From Odiellus spinosus (lineage: Eukaryota > Arthropoda > Arachnida > Opiliones > Phalangiidae): DNA of 64,000 nt. Below are positions 11,641-22,080 of this stretch, piece by piece. Location: NCBI GenBank assembly GCA_963920705.1, contig OY987239.1, forward strand, positions 4,436,254-4,500,253, in the 5' to 3' direction. Each line of letters starts with the position of its first letter. The first letter of the stretch is position 1. The translations under genes were made by a program, and so were the position numbers. The notes under the pieces are model-generated. The model did not search any database. It worked only from the letters and a program-made list of their open reading frames with translations, and was not told the origin of the DNA.

Positions 11641-12860
11641 TATTATTCGGGTAATTGTGGTATTAATTTCTGTCGCTTGGTTTTGTTGTTGCGGTAAATG
11701 GCCTGGATTGTTTCGACGAATTTGACGCCGATGGCCGCCACTAATCCATAGCCCAAGAGTCGAAAGGGAGTGGAGAGATCGTCCATTTCGTAGACGGTGA
11801 ACAACTGTGCCTTGATATCGAGACGGTTCTTTAATATGGAGTCAATTTCCCTCAGTACCAAGTTATTTCCATCTGATCCTTCGTACAATCGTAGCGCCCT
11901 AAAAGGAAAGTAACGAACACGATAAGGAATTGATCGTTCGTATTCGAACGGACGGGCCTCTTCGTTTCGCAATATTATGGTAGTTAGTAGTCCCCGTTAA
12001 CGCTTATTATAATATTATTCGTAATCGTTCCAAATATTCGCGGATAATTAAGCGATCGCGGAATATGTATTTCAAAAAACGACCTTCAGTCGAGTTGGGC
12101 ATGAGATTATGCGAATCAGGCGTGTCGCGATTGAAAAAGCGCGTCGAGTTTGTTTTTTAACGGAACGCTTACCAGTTCTTGATGGTTTGACCGTGAACAA
12201 TTGGAGACGTCCTGTTGCATATAATTGCACGACACCTGAAACTCAATGTAGCAGCCAGGCTTAAAGGTACCAAGTTATTTCCATCTGATCCTTCGTACAA
12301 TCGTAGCGCCCTAACAGGAAAGTAACGATAAGGTATTGGTCGTTCGTATTCGAACGGACGGGCCAATATTATGGTAGTTAGTAGTCCCCGTTAACGCTTT
12401 TTATAATATTATTCGTGATCGTTCTAAATATTCGCGGGTAATTAAGCGATCGCGGAATATGTATTCCAAATAACGACCTTCAGTCGAGTTGGGCATGAGA
12501 TTATGCGAATCAGGCGTGTCGAGTTTGTTTTTTAACGGAACGCTTACCAGTTCTTGATGGTTTCGTGTATTCGGGCATCGTAGTGGAACAGCCTCGACTT
12601 CGTATCTCCCTTTACTAATAACTGCGTGTATAATTGCTCCGAGGTCGGCTTCTTCGAGATGTAAGTGATAGGCATGTAAGCGCTTTGATGCGTCAAACTC
12701 TTCCATGTCATCCTCGTTTTTTTCCCGTGTTCCAGAACTTGAAACGAAAACTATCATCGTAGATACCCCCCACCCGAGGCGAGACGGACGTGTTACCATT
12801 TCGCGGAACGCGGAGCGAGACTACGATTTCGGGCTCTACCGGTTTAGCTTCCTTTTAAAT

Positions 12861-13342
12861 GAGCCCGCAATTATAAGAAAATGAGTTTATACGAATGACA
12901 GATTAAATAGCCTAACCTACACTACCGTAGTCTAAGTTAACTTTACCTATGCTATTTAACCTTACCTAAAATATTTTTGTAAATTTTTAGCATTAGACGT
13001 CCAAAAACTGAGCCCGCATTTATAAGAAAATGAGTTTATACGAATGACAGATCAAATAGCCTGACCTACACTGCCGTAATCTAACCTAACCTTACTTATG
13101 CTATTTAACCTTACCTAAAATATTTTTGTAAATTTTTAGCATTAGACGTCCAAAAACTGAGCCCGCAATTATAAGAAAATGAGTTTATACGAATGACGGA
13201 TTAAATAGCCTGACCTACACTACCGTTATCTAACCTAACCTTACCTATGCTATTTAACCTTACCAAAAATATTTTTGTAAATTTTTAGCATTAGACGTCC
13301 AAAAACTGAGCCCGCAATTATAAGAAAATGAGTTTATACGAA
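12861..13342. repeat. 149-bp tandem repeat, three units plus a partial
   Basis: Units start at gagcccgc: 12861, 13010, 13159, with a partial one from 13308. Each contains gaaaatgagtttatacgaat, cctaaccttacctatgct and aaatttttagcattagacgt. Units differ by a few bases. Confidence 0.92.
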
Positions 13343-13505
13343 AAAACCCTTTTGGAAATGCGCAAATGAGAACTGCTCTTTGGCAACGGCGCTTTTGGGA
13401 AACTGCTCTTTTGGCAAAACTGCGCTTTTGAGAAACCGCTCTTATGGGAGTGCGCAAACGGAAACTGCTCTTTTGGCAACTGCGCTTATGGCTACATACC
13501 CCCAA
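13340..13505. repeat. Degenerate minisatellite left of SET fragment
   Basis: Imperfect copies of ctcttttggcaactgcgctt, related to the 15-bp array at 290-712. A shorter stretch of the same motif lies at 13890-13935, so the SET fragment is bracketed by it. Confidence 0.75.
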
Positions 13506-13560
13506 GGGAAACGCAAGAAATTAAATAATAAAACTTTAAAATAAAACTTATTTTTGAATT

Positions 13561-13890
13561 TTAATCGTTATCTACGAATTCATCATCCGTTTCATGGTCG
13601 TAAACCATCCACATTGGGACTTCATCTTTTCTTTCACCCCTAGCGTTATAATCGTAGGTGACTTGGTCACCATTCTTTATCGGCTTTGCGGCAAAAAAAA
13701 TACTTTTAATTGTCCGTCAACAATTATTTTTTTTGGAATAGCATTGAAACTTTTTCGCCTATGATTCATGAAACGTCCTATTTCGCCTTCCTCCGAAGCG
13801 TCAAAAGTTAATTTTTTTCCTTCGTGACACAAATTTAAAAAGTAACAATTGCCGACCGTGGCCCTATATTTGGCTTCTACTTCTTTTTTT
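13561..13890 (-). pseudogene. SET-domain methyltransferase fragment
   Basis: The minus strand reads as the C-terminal half of a SET domain, the fold of protein-lysine methyltransferases. Visible: NCYFLNLCHEGKKLTFDAS, then GEIGRFMNH (the pseudoknot RFxNH motif that binds the methyl donor), KKIIVDGQLKVFF, and after a frame change AAKPIKNGDQVTYDYN (the second pseudoknot strand with the YDY tyrosines), ending at the stop 13561-13563. The frame change sits in a run of eight T/A at 13693-13700. The N-terminal half and the post-SET cysteines are not seen. The HSC of the usual NHSC is replaced by NHRR. It lies inside the IR copy and in no obvious host gene structure, so it looks transported. Confidence 0.7.
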
Positions 13891-14345
13891 CAAACGGAAA
13901 CTGCTCTTTTGGCAACTGCGCTTATGGCTACATACCCCGGGGACAGTACCCCCCAATTACGTGACTGCGCAGCCCTGGCTTAGACCCGAACGGGATGTTC
14001 AAGGTGAGAACCCACCTGGGAACCGCCACGCCTAGGACCAAAATTAAAGACCAACTCCTCGCGGTCATTCACGATAAAGGCCATTTTCTCGTCCGCGGTG
14101 AAAATTCGATGCCAGGTTCAGTAATTAAGGGGTAAACCGGCGCGCAGTTCATATTGGGGCCCACAATAAATAATTACGTGAGAATAAGAAATTCCCCGGT
14201 TTACTTACTAGAGCTCCAATACTCTTTCATCTCGTCCCTCTGAAAAACACGAAGACTAAACTATGGTAGGTTTATTATAGCCCCCGATAACGAGTTGCCA
14301 ATCGAGTACTCGGATAAACGTTTAAACGTCGCCTAATACCCTCTT

Positions 14346-14461
14346 CAGACGAGGCATAATTAACCGAGGTTTAATCAGATTTAACCGAGATTTATTGTAC
14401 TGAGAAGACTATGTAAACCTCGGTTAAATCTGACTAAACTGGCTAAAAACGCCTCGTCTGA
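14346..14461. mobile_element. Foldback MITE, right copy
   Basis: Reverse-complement counterpart of 7728-7842, with the same cttcagacgaggc ends, at the same place in the IR exon. Confidence 0.85.
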
Positions 14462-15383
14462 AGATGGTATAACGAATAAAATCCCTCCTTATCCGACGGC
14501 CTATAAAACGTTATCGGAATGCCCCGATCTACAAATTGAGTAGCCCCCCTTTTGCCTACGTCCCAGTCCACTATGAATCCGAGCCTGTCCAAGTCTTCTT
14601 TGGTGTCGACGCCGGCGTATTCTTTGATGGACAGTTTCCCCTTGAAGACGCCGTTAATTTCGTTGCAGACTTGGGTGATGCCCAACAACCAGAAAGCGAG
14701 GATCAGACGAACCGACAATATTCCCCAATCCGAGGGGAAGGCTGGAACGAGACCAAATGATCAGCGTCGAGCCAAGCTGGCCAGCGGGGCGACACGCCGA
14801 CGGGGCGTAGATCTATAAATGTTTTTAAACTATAAAAACCCTGGTCTTACGCTCGAAGAATAACGAAGCGAAGAAGTCCCAGAGAATGTTTCCAAACCCG
14901 GTGGTAGTCGGGATCCGGCATTGGAGACATCTGGTCGACAAGTACACCGTGGCGGCGGACAGAAACATCATCACGAAAAAACAAGAGACGGACTGCGCGA
15001 TGGATATCGGAAACAGAGAACGGACGTCGTTACGACGATCATGGGACAAAATCAAAGAAATGACCAAATTTCTCTTTTGTCTCGAGTTAAAGAGGAGAAA
15101 CTAAAAACCTAGTGGCGAATCTCAATTCCGGCAAATAATTTTATCTTTAATAACTCAATTCCACCATTTAACGCGAAATCCCTCGACTACCGGTTCACAA
15201 CGTGACTCGGAATTGAGATTCGAGCTCCCAAATATAATTGGAGCCCGCGCGAAGCTAATTTGGTTTAACTGAATGTCAATTTCAACGATTGAACTGGAAT
15301 GTTTCCAAACAAACGGGGGATTAAAAGTGAAATAATACCACGATTGCCAAGATTCTATCGGCGCCAATAGGGTGTAGTTTAAC

Positions 15384-15800
15384 GGAATGTGAGGTACGCA
15401 TAAATTTATAAAGGGTGAGACGTGGCTACATATTTTTTTCTAAATATGTTGAAAGGGGTGTAGTATGGGCTAAAATACGCTTATGCAGTATTTCACTCAA
15501 ATGAATATTGTTAGACTTTGGATACGGGCTGAACTTGAATTCACATAGTCTTAAATCGTTCCGTAATGATTCCGCATTTGTTCTCACGACCACGATGTAT
15601 TTTTTTTTTTTGTATTTCCCCTATATTAAATCTACAAATACAGAGCCTTCTATAGGAATTTGGGTCACAGAATCTTCAGTTTTAAATTACTAAAGTAAAT
15701 GTGTTTCAAGTTAACAGGTCTGATCTTAGCTTAGCAAATTTCTGCGCGTGCCAATCTCGATTACATTCATTTTTACGAAAGCGCGCGAAAAAACTTAACT
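15384..15800. other. Noncoding stretch
   Basis: No feature recognised. Confidence 0.35.
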
Positions 15801-15808
15801 GCGTTTCA

Positions 15809-15955
15809 TCCTTTAAAGAGAGAATGTAACCTGGAAACAAATGTATTTTTATCGATTCTTTATCGTTCAAATGGACCTAAGCAACCAGCAAAATTACAAA
15901 CAAATACTAAACTAGAAATAAATTCAAAACTTACCCAAAAATAGGCTTAGTTTTA
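15809..15955 (+). repeat. M1 MITE, left half only
   Basis: Matches the M1 family end: agagagaatgtaacctgg, tttttatcgattctttatcg, actagaaataaattcaaaac and aaaataggcttag. The mirror half is missing; S1 sequence follows. Confidence 0.7.
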
Positions 15956-15978
15956 CATTGATTTCCATTTTAATATTT

Positions 15979-16170
15979 GTATAAATCGATTTATCGTAGC
16001 TTCATCTATCGGTTGTTGAAACCGAATCGGTACGAAACTGGTTCCCGAAAAAGTTTCGAGAAATAGAATCAAATTGATTCGAGAAAAGGCGGTTTCCCGT
16101 TCATACGACTCTAGTGAAACATTTTGAAACGGTTTAAATTAATTCCAAGTCCTATAGTATAAACGCGGCT
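15979..16170 (+). repeat. Dispersed repeat S1, copy 2
   Basis: See 4226-4445; opposite orientation. Landmarks ataaatcgatttatcgtagc to aaacgcggct. Confidence 0.75.
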
Positions 16171-16232
16171 TTGTTGTTACGTTGAATTCTCCCATTAAGA
16201 AGAGTTTTTAGGGCGTTGCAACAATTGTATAA

Positions 16233-17384
16233 ACTATACAAAAACGTAGGTTTGCTTCGCAATTCTAAAAAAGTGCATTAAACCCAACGATGGTCGACCA
16301 AAGCCGTAAAGGTACAGAAATTAAAAATTAAAATCCGTGAAGGGTAAGAAATTAAAAATTAAGGGTTAAAGAAATAAGAAAGCCACAGTCTAAGAAATTA
16401 GGATATTATACTTTTAGATATTAATATGAATAAAAATTATACAAAAAAGACGTATAAATTCGGCCTATGGAAAGTTTAAATTATGTAGTCATTCTATAGA
16501 GAGACAGCAAAGAGCCAAGGGGGAAAGAAAGCCTGACGTCAATCAACCCCTAACACTATAACTCCCTCACCAAGAGGGATGACACCGAGGTGAGAGATAG
16601 AAAACTCTGACGTATCAATGCCTACCCTATAGCAGAATCCGCCATTGGACCGGTTTTTTACGCCTCCTCTATATATTTTAAGGGTGAATCTCCTATTAAA
16701 ACTTTCCATAGGCCGAATTTATACGTCTTTTTTTTATAATCGAAATATTTTACGATTGTTTAACCTTCTTTTGCAGCACTTACGAGGCCTCAAACCCATC
16801 TATCTCTTATCATTACCATGGTTAAGATATATTAGATAGAGGGAATCCAATCAAGTCGCCCAGTGCCTTCTTAGTTGCGCTTTAGCCTTATCAACGTTTT
16901 ATTACAATTGATCAACCTTATTTTGCAGCACGTATGAAGCCACAAACCCATCTCTCTCTTATCATTGGCTTTCTTATTACATATTATAGATATAGTGGGA
17001 ATCCAATCTAGTCTCCCAATGCAAGCTTAATTGTTTGAGTGAAAACGAATATTCAACATGAAAGTGTATTTGCCGCGGTCTTTATTTCTCGTGAATTGTT
17101 TCTTTCCCCGCCTTTTTCTCCATTAACTGTTTTCCAAGGGACAAAAACTATTCAACATGAAAATATATTTTCCACGGTCTTTATTTCTCACGATTTGTCT
17201 CCCTCCCCGCCTTTTGCTCTATGAACTCTTTTCCATGGGAAAAACAGTGGTCGGACGAAGAAGAAGAAGAAGATCTCTGGCTCTCAGCTATCAGCGACAA
17301 AAAAGCCGCCTCATATTGGGAAAATAATGTTTATTTTCTGATGAATTTTTGATTGGTTTATAAATAAACAACGCCTTACGGCGT
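16233..17384. mobile_element. 1.15-kb insertion in the orphan IR exon
   Basis: Defined by comparison with the uninterrupted exon at 25344-25658. It contains a hairpin (arms at about 16437-16486 and 16697-16740, shared text gacgtataaattcggcctat) and two tandem duplications. Ends and target duplication are not clear. Confidence 0.6.
16776..17245. repeat. Two adjacent tandem duplications
   Basis: First pair: 16776-16862 and 16924-17010 (ttgcagcac, cctcaaacccatct, gggaatccaatc). Second pair: 17052-17149 and 17151-17245 (ttcaacatgaaa, cggtctttatttctc). Copies are diverged. Confidence 0.75.
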
Positions 17385-17645
17385 GTTTTAAATTATTTCC
17401 AACGAAAGTGCTAACTGCTACGTTTGAAATGGAGCAGAAGATCATGGCCAATTTCTTCAACGAGATGGACTTCCTGTTTTTCGGCATACGATGGACCAAA
17501 CCGGGGAGGTATTCCAAGACACGACCTTCGGCAACGTCAAAAGCGTCGTTGACCTTTTCTTCATCGGCTGTATCATGGCCTGTTTCATATTCGTCGTCGA
17601 ATACTCGACTGTGCTAATTCGGAACATATTTAACTTCTATGATTC

Positions 17646-18595
17646 AAAGTGAAACAAATTGGAGTGCGTGTAAAAACCCAAATTTTGAAGCAAAGCTGTA
17701 TCGATGGAGTTATTTTCAATTAACAAATACCTTTAATTAGCACAAACCTTTTCGATTTCCGCACTTTTCTCGATGATAACATTTCAAGTTTTAGTGTAAA
17801 ATGAAAATTATACGAATTATTGAAACATATACGTAATGAAACATATACGAATAACAGAAGATAATGGATCGATCCGATTGCCCCATGGTCACGTTAAGTT
17901 TTAAACCTAAAACCAGTCTAACAAACTAATTTAAAATAATTATAGTTACGTTCGCACTAGAGACAGCGTTTCTTACGTTAGAAAATTTAATCTAAACTGC
18001 AATTTTATCACGGTTTTCCATTTGTTTTAAAACAGCTTAACTGAGGTTTTGACAAAACATATTAAACTAACTTGGTGTTTAAAACTATAAAAATAAAAGC
18101 CAAAAGTTTTATGCATTTAGGAGTCAAGCTTCCTTTTACAGAAATAAACTGTTCTTTTTGATTCAATCATTTTCTCTCTAAAATAAACTATGAATATTTT
18201 ATTCCACTTTGAATTGGCATCGCGTACTTAGCTAGGTTTTCGATTATCTATATGATATCTCGAATTTAGGAGATTAAGGAAATCAAACTTCGCTGGTATT
18301 GCAAACTCGAGAAAAAATAAACTATAATTAACTACGAACAAAATTTTTGTTCGGTTCGCCTGAGTTGAGAAAATGGTAAAATCGAAAGATAATGTTTTTA
18401 ACTATTATGAAGAAAATAATAGGTGTAGAAGATTAAATTAAAGAGAGGGCAAGGAAGTTTTCTTTCTCTTTTATCGATAATTCCAGGAAAACTAAAAGGA
18501 AAACGAAACCCGCAGGTGTTGGAGAATTTCGAGTTACGTGTTTTTAGGGTAGAACATAAAGTGAAGTTCCTACTCCATTAAAAGGACTACCAAGA
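17646..18595. other. Noncoding AT-rich stretch
   Basis: No gene seen. Confidence 0.4.
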
Positions 18596-18599
18596 GATA

Positions 18600-19460
18600 T
18601 TTTTGGGTCTACGGCTACTGGTTGGGGGAAAATTGGGCGTGTTAAAATTTGGGGTACCATATGTGGAGAACGCCAGTTTGGTTAATGCGATAATTGGATG
18701 GGTGACCTTTGGGTGGATGCGAAAATTGGGTAAACGACAGTTGGATAGATGCGGTGATTGTTTAGATGTTAAGTGGGTGGATGCAAAAATTGGGTGAACG
18801 GAAATGTGGCGCATGGAACAATTTGATGAGTACGATAATTTGATGGATTTAAAGGCTATGTTCCATTGTAAGCCTTAACCTAACCTAAAATATTACCAGA
18901 GGGATGGGTTAGATTGAGGAATCAACTTGGAGGGATGGGTTAGTTCGAGTGATTAACTAACATAACCTTACTTACAATATTATAAGAGGGAAGGGCCAGT
19001 TCGAGTGATTAACTAACCTAACTTACCTAAAATATTACAAGGGTTTCGGGCTTTCAGGAGGGATTAACTAGTTGGAGGAATGCGCTAGTTTAATAGATTA
19101 ACTAACATAACCAAAGCTTTCATTGAATACATTTGTAGCTCGAAAATTTAAACCCTGACCATTAATATTTCCGAAATACTAGACCAAATATACATCCTCA
19201 GCCAATAATCCAGCCTGTTAATCCAACATTCGTCCAAATACTTGGTACAGCCGCCCAGTACTTGTCCACCCAGTTTTTAACCACCGAATTATCACGCCCA
19301 TCCAGTGCTCGTTCTCCCCCTTATCGCATCCAACAAATGGAAGCATCCAGACAAATTTCGTACACCGAATTATCGGATCCACCCAATTATCGCATCCAAC
19401 TAATGTTCGTTCACCAAATATGCGTCCCCCAATTTGGATCCACCCAATTAGGGACCTTCT
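18600..19460. mobile_element. Foldback-like element 1 with minisatellite arms
   Basis: Left arm 18600-18830 is a degenerate array of a unit like gttggatgcgataattgggt. The right arm 19200-19460 is the same motif reversed (acccaattatcgcatccaac). The 370-bp core has repeated blocks with gattaactaacataacc and cctaaaatattacaag. This is the same plan as 22884-23865. Drosophila Foldback elements also have long inverted repeats built of short tandem repeats; homology is not implied. Confidence 0.6.
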
Positions 19461-20050
19461 TATTGACTGTATCCCATCCTGCTTAACCTGTCACTTCAAT
19501 AACCATGGTTGAGTCAACCTTATTCTTTAATAACACGACCTACTCCCGTTCACTCTCCCTTGATGAAACTATCCTGGCTTTATTTGGTAGCTGGTGAAAC
19601 GTTCGATCTCAGTTCTCGACGTTAGCTTCGTTCATTCGCGCGTAAAAAGGAAGTGTCTGGAATTTATCTTAGCTAAAAAGGGTTTCACCTCTCGCCAACA
19701 ATATTAAGAGTTTCAATTTGAGAGATCGAATGAAGATAGTGTATCCCGAGCTATTGCAGTTCTTAGGTAACTACTTGTACGAGTACTTGTTCAACGTACT
19801 ACATAAACTCTCTGTTGGGCCTTTCTTTTCTTTGGTTTAAATTGGCACGCTAACAGACAACTTTTGGGTAAGTGAAAAAACGATTAGTCACATTTATTTC
19901 CCTGAATGATTGGATAAAATTATAGAAAAGCAACCTCGCCTCAAATAAAAAAACTATCATCAACTGATTCCAATGTGTTTTTACCTATATAAATGAAGCC
20001 AACATTTTCACTGCAAATTCAATGATATATTTTCCGATTTCTTCCAATTG
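19461..20050. other. Noncoding stretch
   Basis: No feature recognised. Confidence 0.35.
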
Positions 20051-20054
20051 TTTA

Positions 20055-20455
20055 GAGCTCGGTATTCGTGTAATTTTAATTAATTGGATAAAATCTACTA
20101 AATTCTGATGTATATTATCCGTTTGATTAAAAATAGACTATTTTTCATCTTAGAATAATATCCGCGTTATACGTTCGGATAAAAAACATTCAAAATTTAT
20201 TTTCGTTAAAAATAACGAATAAAAAGATTTAAAATCTTAGTTTCGTTATTTATATTCTTCGAATTAAAAGTAAATTTGAAATATTTTTCTTATATTTTAG
20301 ACTAATTCTGGAAACGTGAATTTTCCTATCCATCGTACTACGTTTGAAAACGAGTAATTCGTAGATAAAGCGCAAACGCTTATCTTCGGGTAAACCTTAT
20401 ACATTTAACAGTTACACGAATATACAAATTTTATTTCTTTCCGAGAATGATACTC
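20055..20455 (+). repeat. M2 repeat, copy 1
   Basis: About 400 bp matching 36588-37122 in reverse complement: agagctcggtattcgtgtaa, ggataaaatctactaaattc, cgcgttatacgttcggat, aaacgagtaattcgtagata. Confidence 0.75.
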
Positions 20456-20739
20456 AATTTCCATGAAAAATCCGTGACATACTAAATTTAGATATGTCGC
20501 GAATGTTTTAGAGGTCAAAAGCACCATGGAATCGACATGAGTTGAGACAGCTTTCTCGAATTCCTCCCATGAAGGAATTTTAAAATTCTTTGAGAAATTA
20601 CCGACACATTTTGAATATTTGAGTTATATAGAATCGACAGGCAGTGTTTGATCCCTGATGGAGAACGAATGGGTCATAAAAACGGGCATCATCAAAGTAA
20701 GAGTCATTAAATCAAATTGATTATTTAATCGTATTGTAA

Positions 20740-21095
20740 GTTGCCATCAGGAAACAATAGATTTTTATCGTTTCAAAAACTAGGTAGGCGCTATCAAAAT
20801 TAATACTGAATTAAAAAACAAAAATATTACAAACAAATATTAATCTAGAAATAAATTTAAAACTTACCCGGAGAAAAGGCTTAGCTAGATTGATGGAGGT
20901 CTTGAATTTCTACGCATTGTTAAGGCGAGATCACCATAAGACTTGCCAAAAAATTAAATTTTTTCGCTGATCCTTCAAAGCGAAGAGACTCAGGATCTCC
21001 ATAAATCCAGCTAAGCCTATTTTCCGGGTTAGATTTAAATTTCTTAGAGATTCGATTAAAAATCAATTGTTGTTAGGCTGCATTCCCCCTTTAAG
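20740..21095 (+). mobile_element. M1 MITE
   Basis: Hairpin element of the M1 family. Left arm has actagaaataaatttaaaac and cttacccgg; right arm has the mirror (gctaagcctattttccggg, then gttaggctgcattccccctt). The left terminus is eroded. Confidence 0.75.
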
Positions 21096-22080
21096 AAATA
21101 TATTTAATTGCTGACTAGGGGAAAACATCAAAGTTTTCATTTTCGTTTGCGAATATTGAAAGATTCGTGGTTATACTGATATTGGTGTTTTGTTTTGGAT
21201 TACCCATAAAATTCGACTGTCAACAAATTTTGCTAGAGTTAGATAAGTTCCATTATTTTTCGCTGGTGTCACCCTTTAACAGGGAACCATACGCGTGCGA
21301 CATAAACATTGATCAAGCAACCTAAGACGCGACGTGCCAAAATGGCGATACATCTAATAATTAACAAGATTATTTTAAGAAACCTCCTTTCGGTTGATAA
21401 TTACAGGAAACTAAGTCGTTAGATGTTATGATGATGATGTACGCTCACCTTGCCTTATTGTTTCGTCAGTGGAAAAACATGAGGTCAAGACGAGAAATTT
21501 TATAGTTTCCTTGTTTTAAAAGAAATTAATTTTTGCAGTTTCGAATTCGTCGACATAGACAAAGAAAACCTTAAAAGGACGCTCGATGAAGGCTCGCCAG
21601 AAGTATGACCAATTTTACCTACACCTCCCCCTAGGGTAGGGTGTAGGTCTTCTCCGCGACTTATAGACAAGTAGTCGCGCATGATTAGCTTAACTTTGAA
21701 GAAAGGAGTGTGGCAAAGGGGAAATTGGAACTGGGTGGATTCCATCGAATTATGCAGTTTACAATAAATAAATATATAAGAGGGAGGAATCGTTTTTCGT
21801 AAGTTGAGCGTCGACGTCACCTGTGACGTTTCTTGCGCAGAAGCACGGCGCCTGCAGTCAGAATGACAAAATTCTAAAGATCTCAAGTTTTACTCTCAAG
21901 CTTAACGCCTGCTTTCTCCGCGCCTGCGCTCTTTTTACATCCGGAACTCTAGGAGATGAGTGATGTCTACAGTGACGCGGCCGCTAAACTAACAAGTTGA
22001 TCAAGCCGAACTGAACTTTTTATATATTTATCTATTAGGTGTAGGAATTCATATGGACCTGATCATCAAATTTTTTCTCA
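21096..22080. other. Noncoding stretch upstream of IR gene
   Basis: No gene or earlier IR exon recognised with confidence. One exon acceptor candidate (ctcag) lies at its end. Confidence 0.35.

Larger units (their letters stand above)
11643..15104 (-). pseudogene. Ionotropic-receptor-like gene, right copy (broken)
   Basis: Second IR copy, in opposite orientation to the left one. Exons read right to left: 15067-14825 (TM1 and pore side), about 14739-14462 (TM3, VRLILAFWLLGITQ), 14130-13940 block, 12799-12401, 12366-12280, then 12180-11643. The last piece keeps what the left copy lost: ALRLYEGSDGNNLVLREID of the ligand domain, then the TM4-like segment PFRLLGYGLVAAIGVKFVE and a short basic tail ending in a stop at 11643. 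The middle is disrupted by 149-bp satellites, a SET-domain fragment and a foldback MITE. An 80-bp R1 fragment at 12182-12270 interrupts the reading and marks a chimeric junction. Not expected to make a channel. Confidence 0.6.
12182..15383 (-). repeat. Right arm of large inverted duplication
   Basis: Reverse-complement partner of 6806-9117. It is about 0.9 kb longer because of the 12861-13935 insertion. Upstream block 15155-15367 (minus) holds a 70-codon open frame (SFARAPIIFGSSN) that could be an earlier IR exon; the left arm version at 6830-7035 is not open. Confidence 0.88.
16201..17645 (+). pseudogene. Orphan IR terminal exon, split and frameshifted
   Basis: Paralogue of the last exon of the IR gene at 25344-25658. 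Its first part (aagaagagtttttagggcgt, 16201-16232) and the rest (17385-17645) are separated by a 1.15-kb insertion. The 3' part reads EMEQKIMANFFNEMDFLFFG and RWTKPG, then one G fewer than the paralogue (ccggggagg versus cgggggaag) shifts the frame before the TM4 segment, which reads on in another frame (KSVVDLFFIGCIMACFIFVV) to a stop. No other exons lie nearby. Confidence 0.75.
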
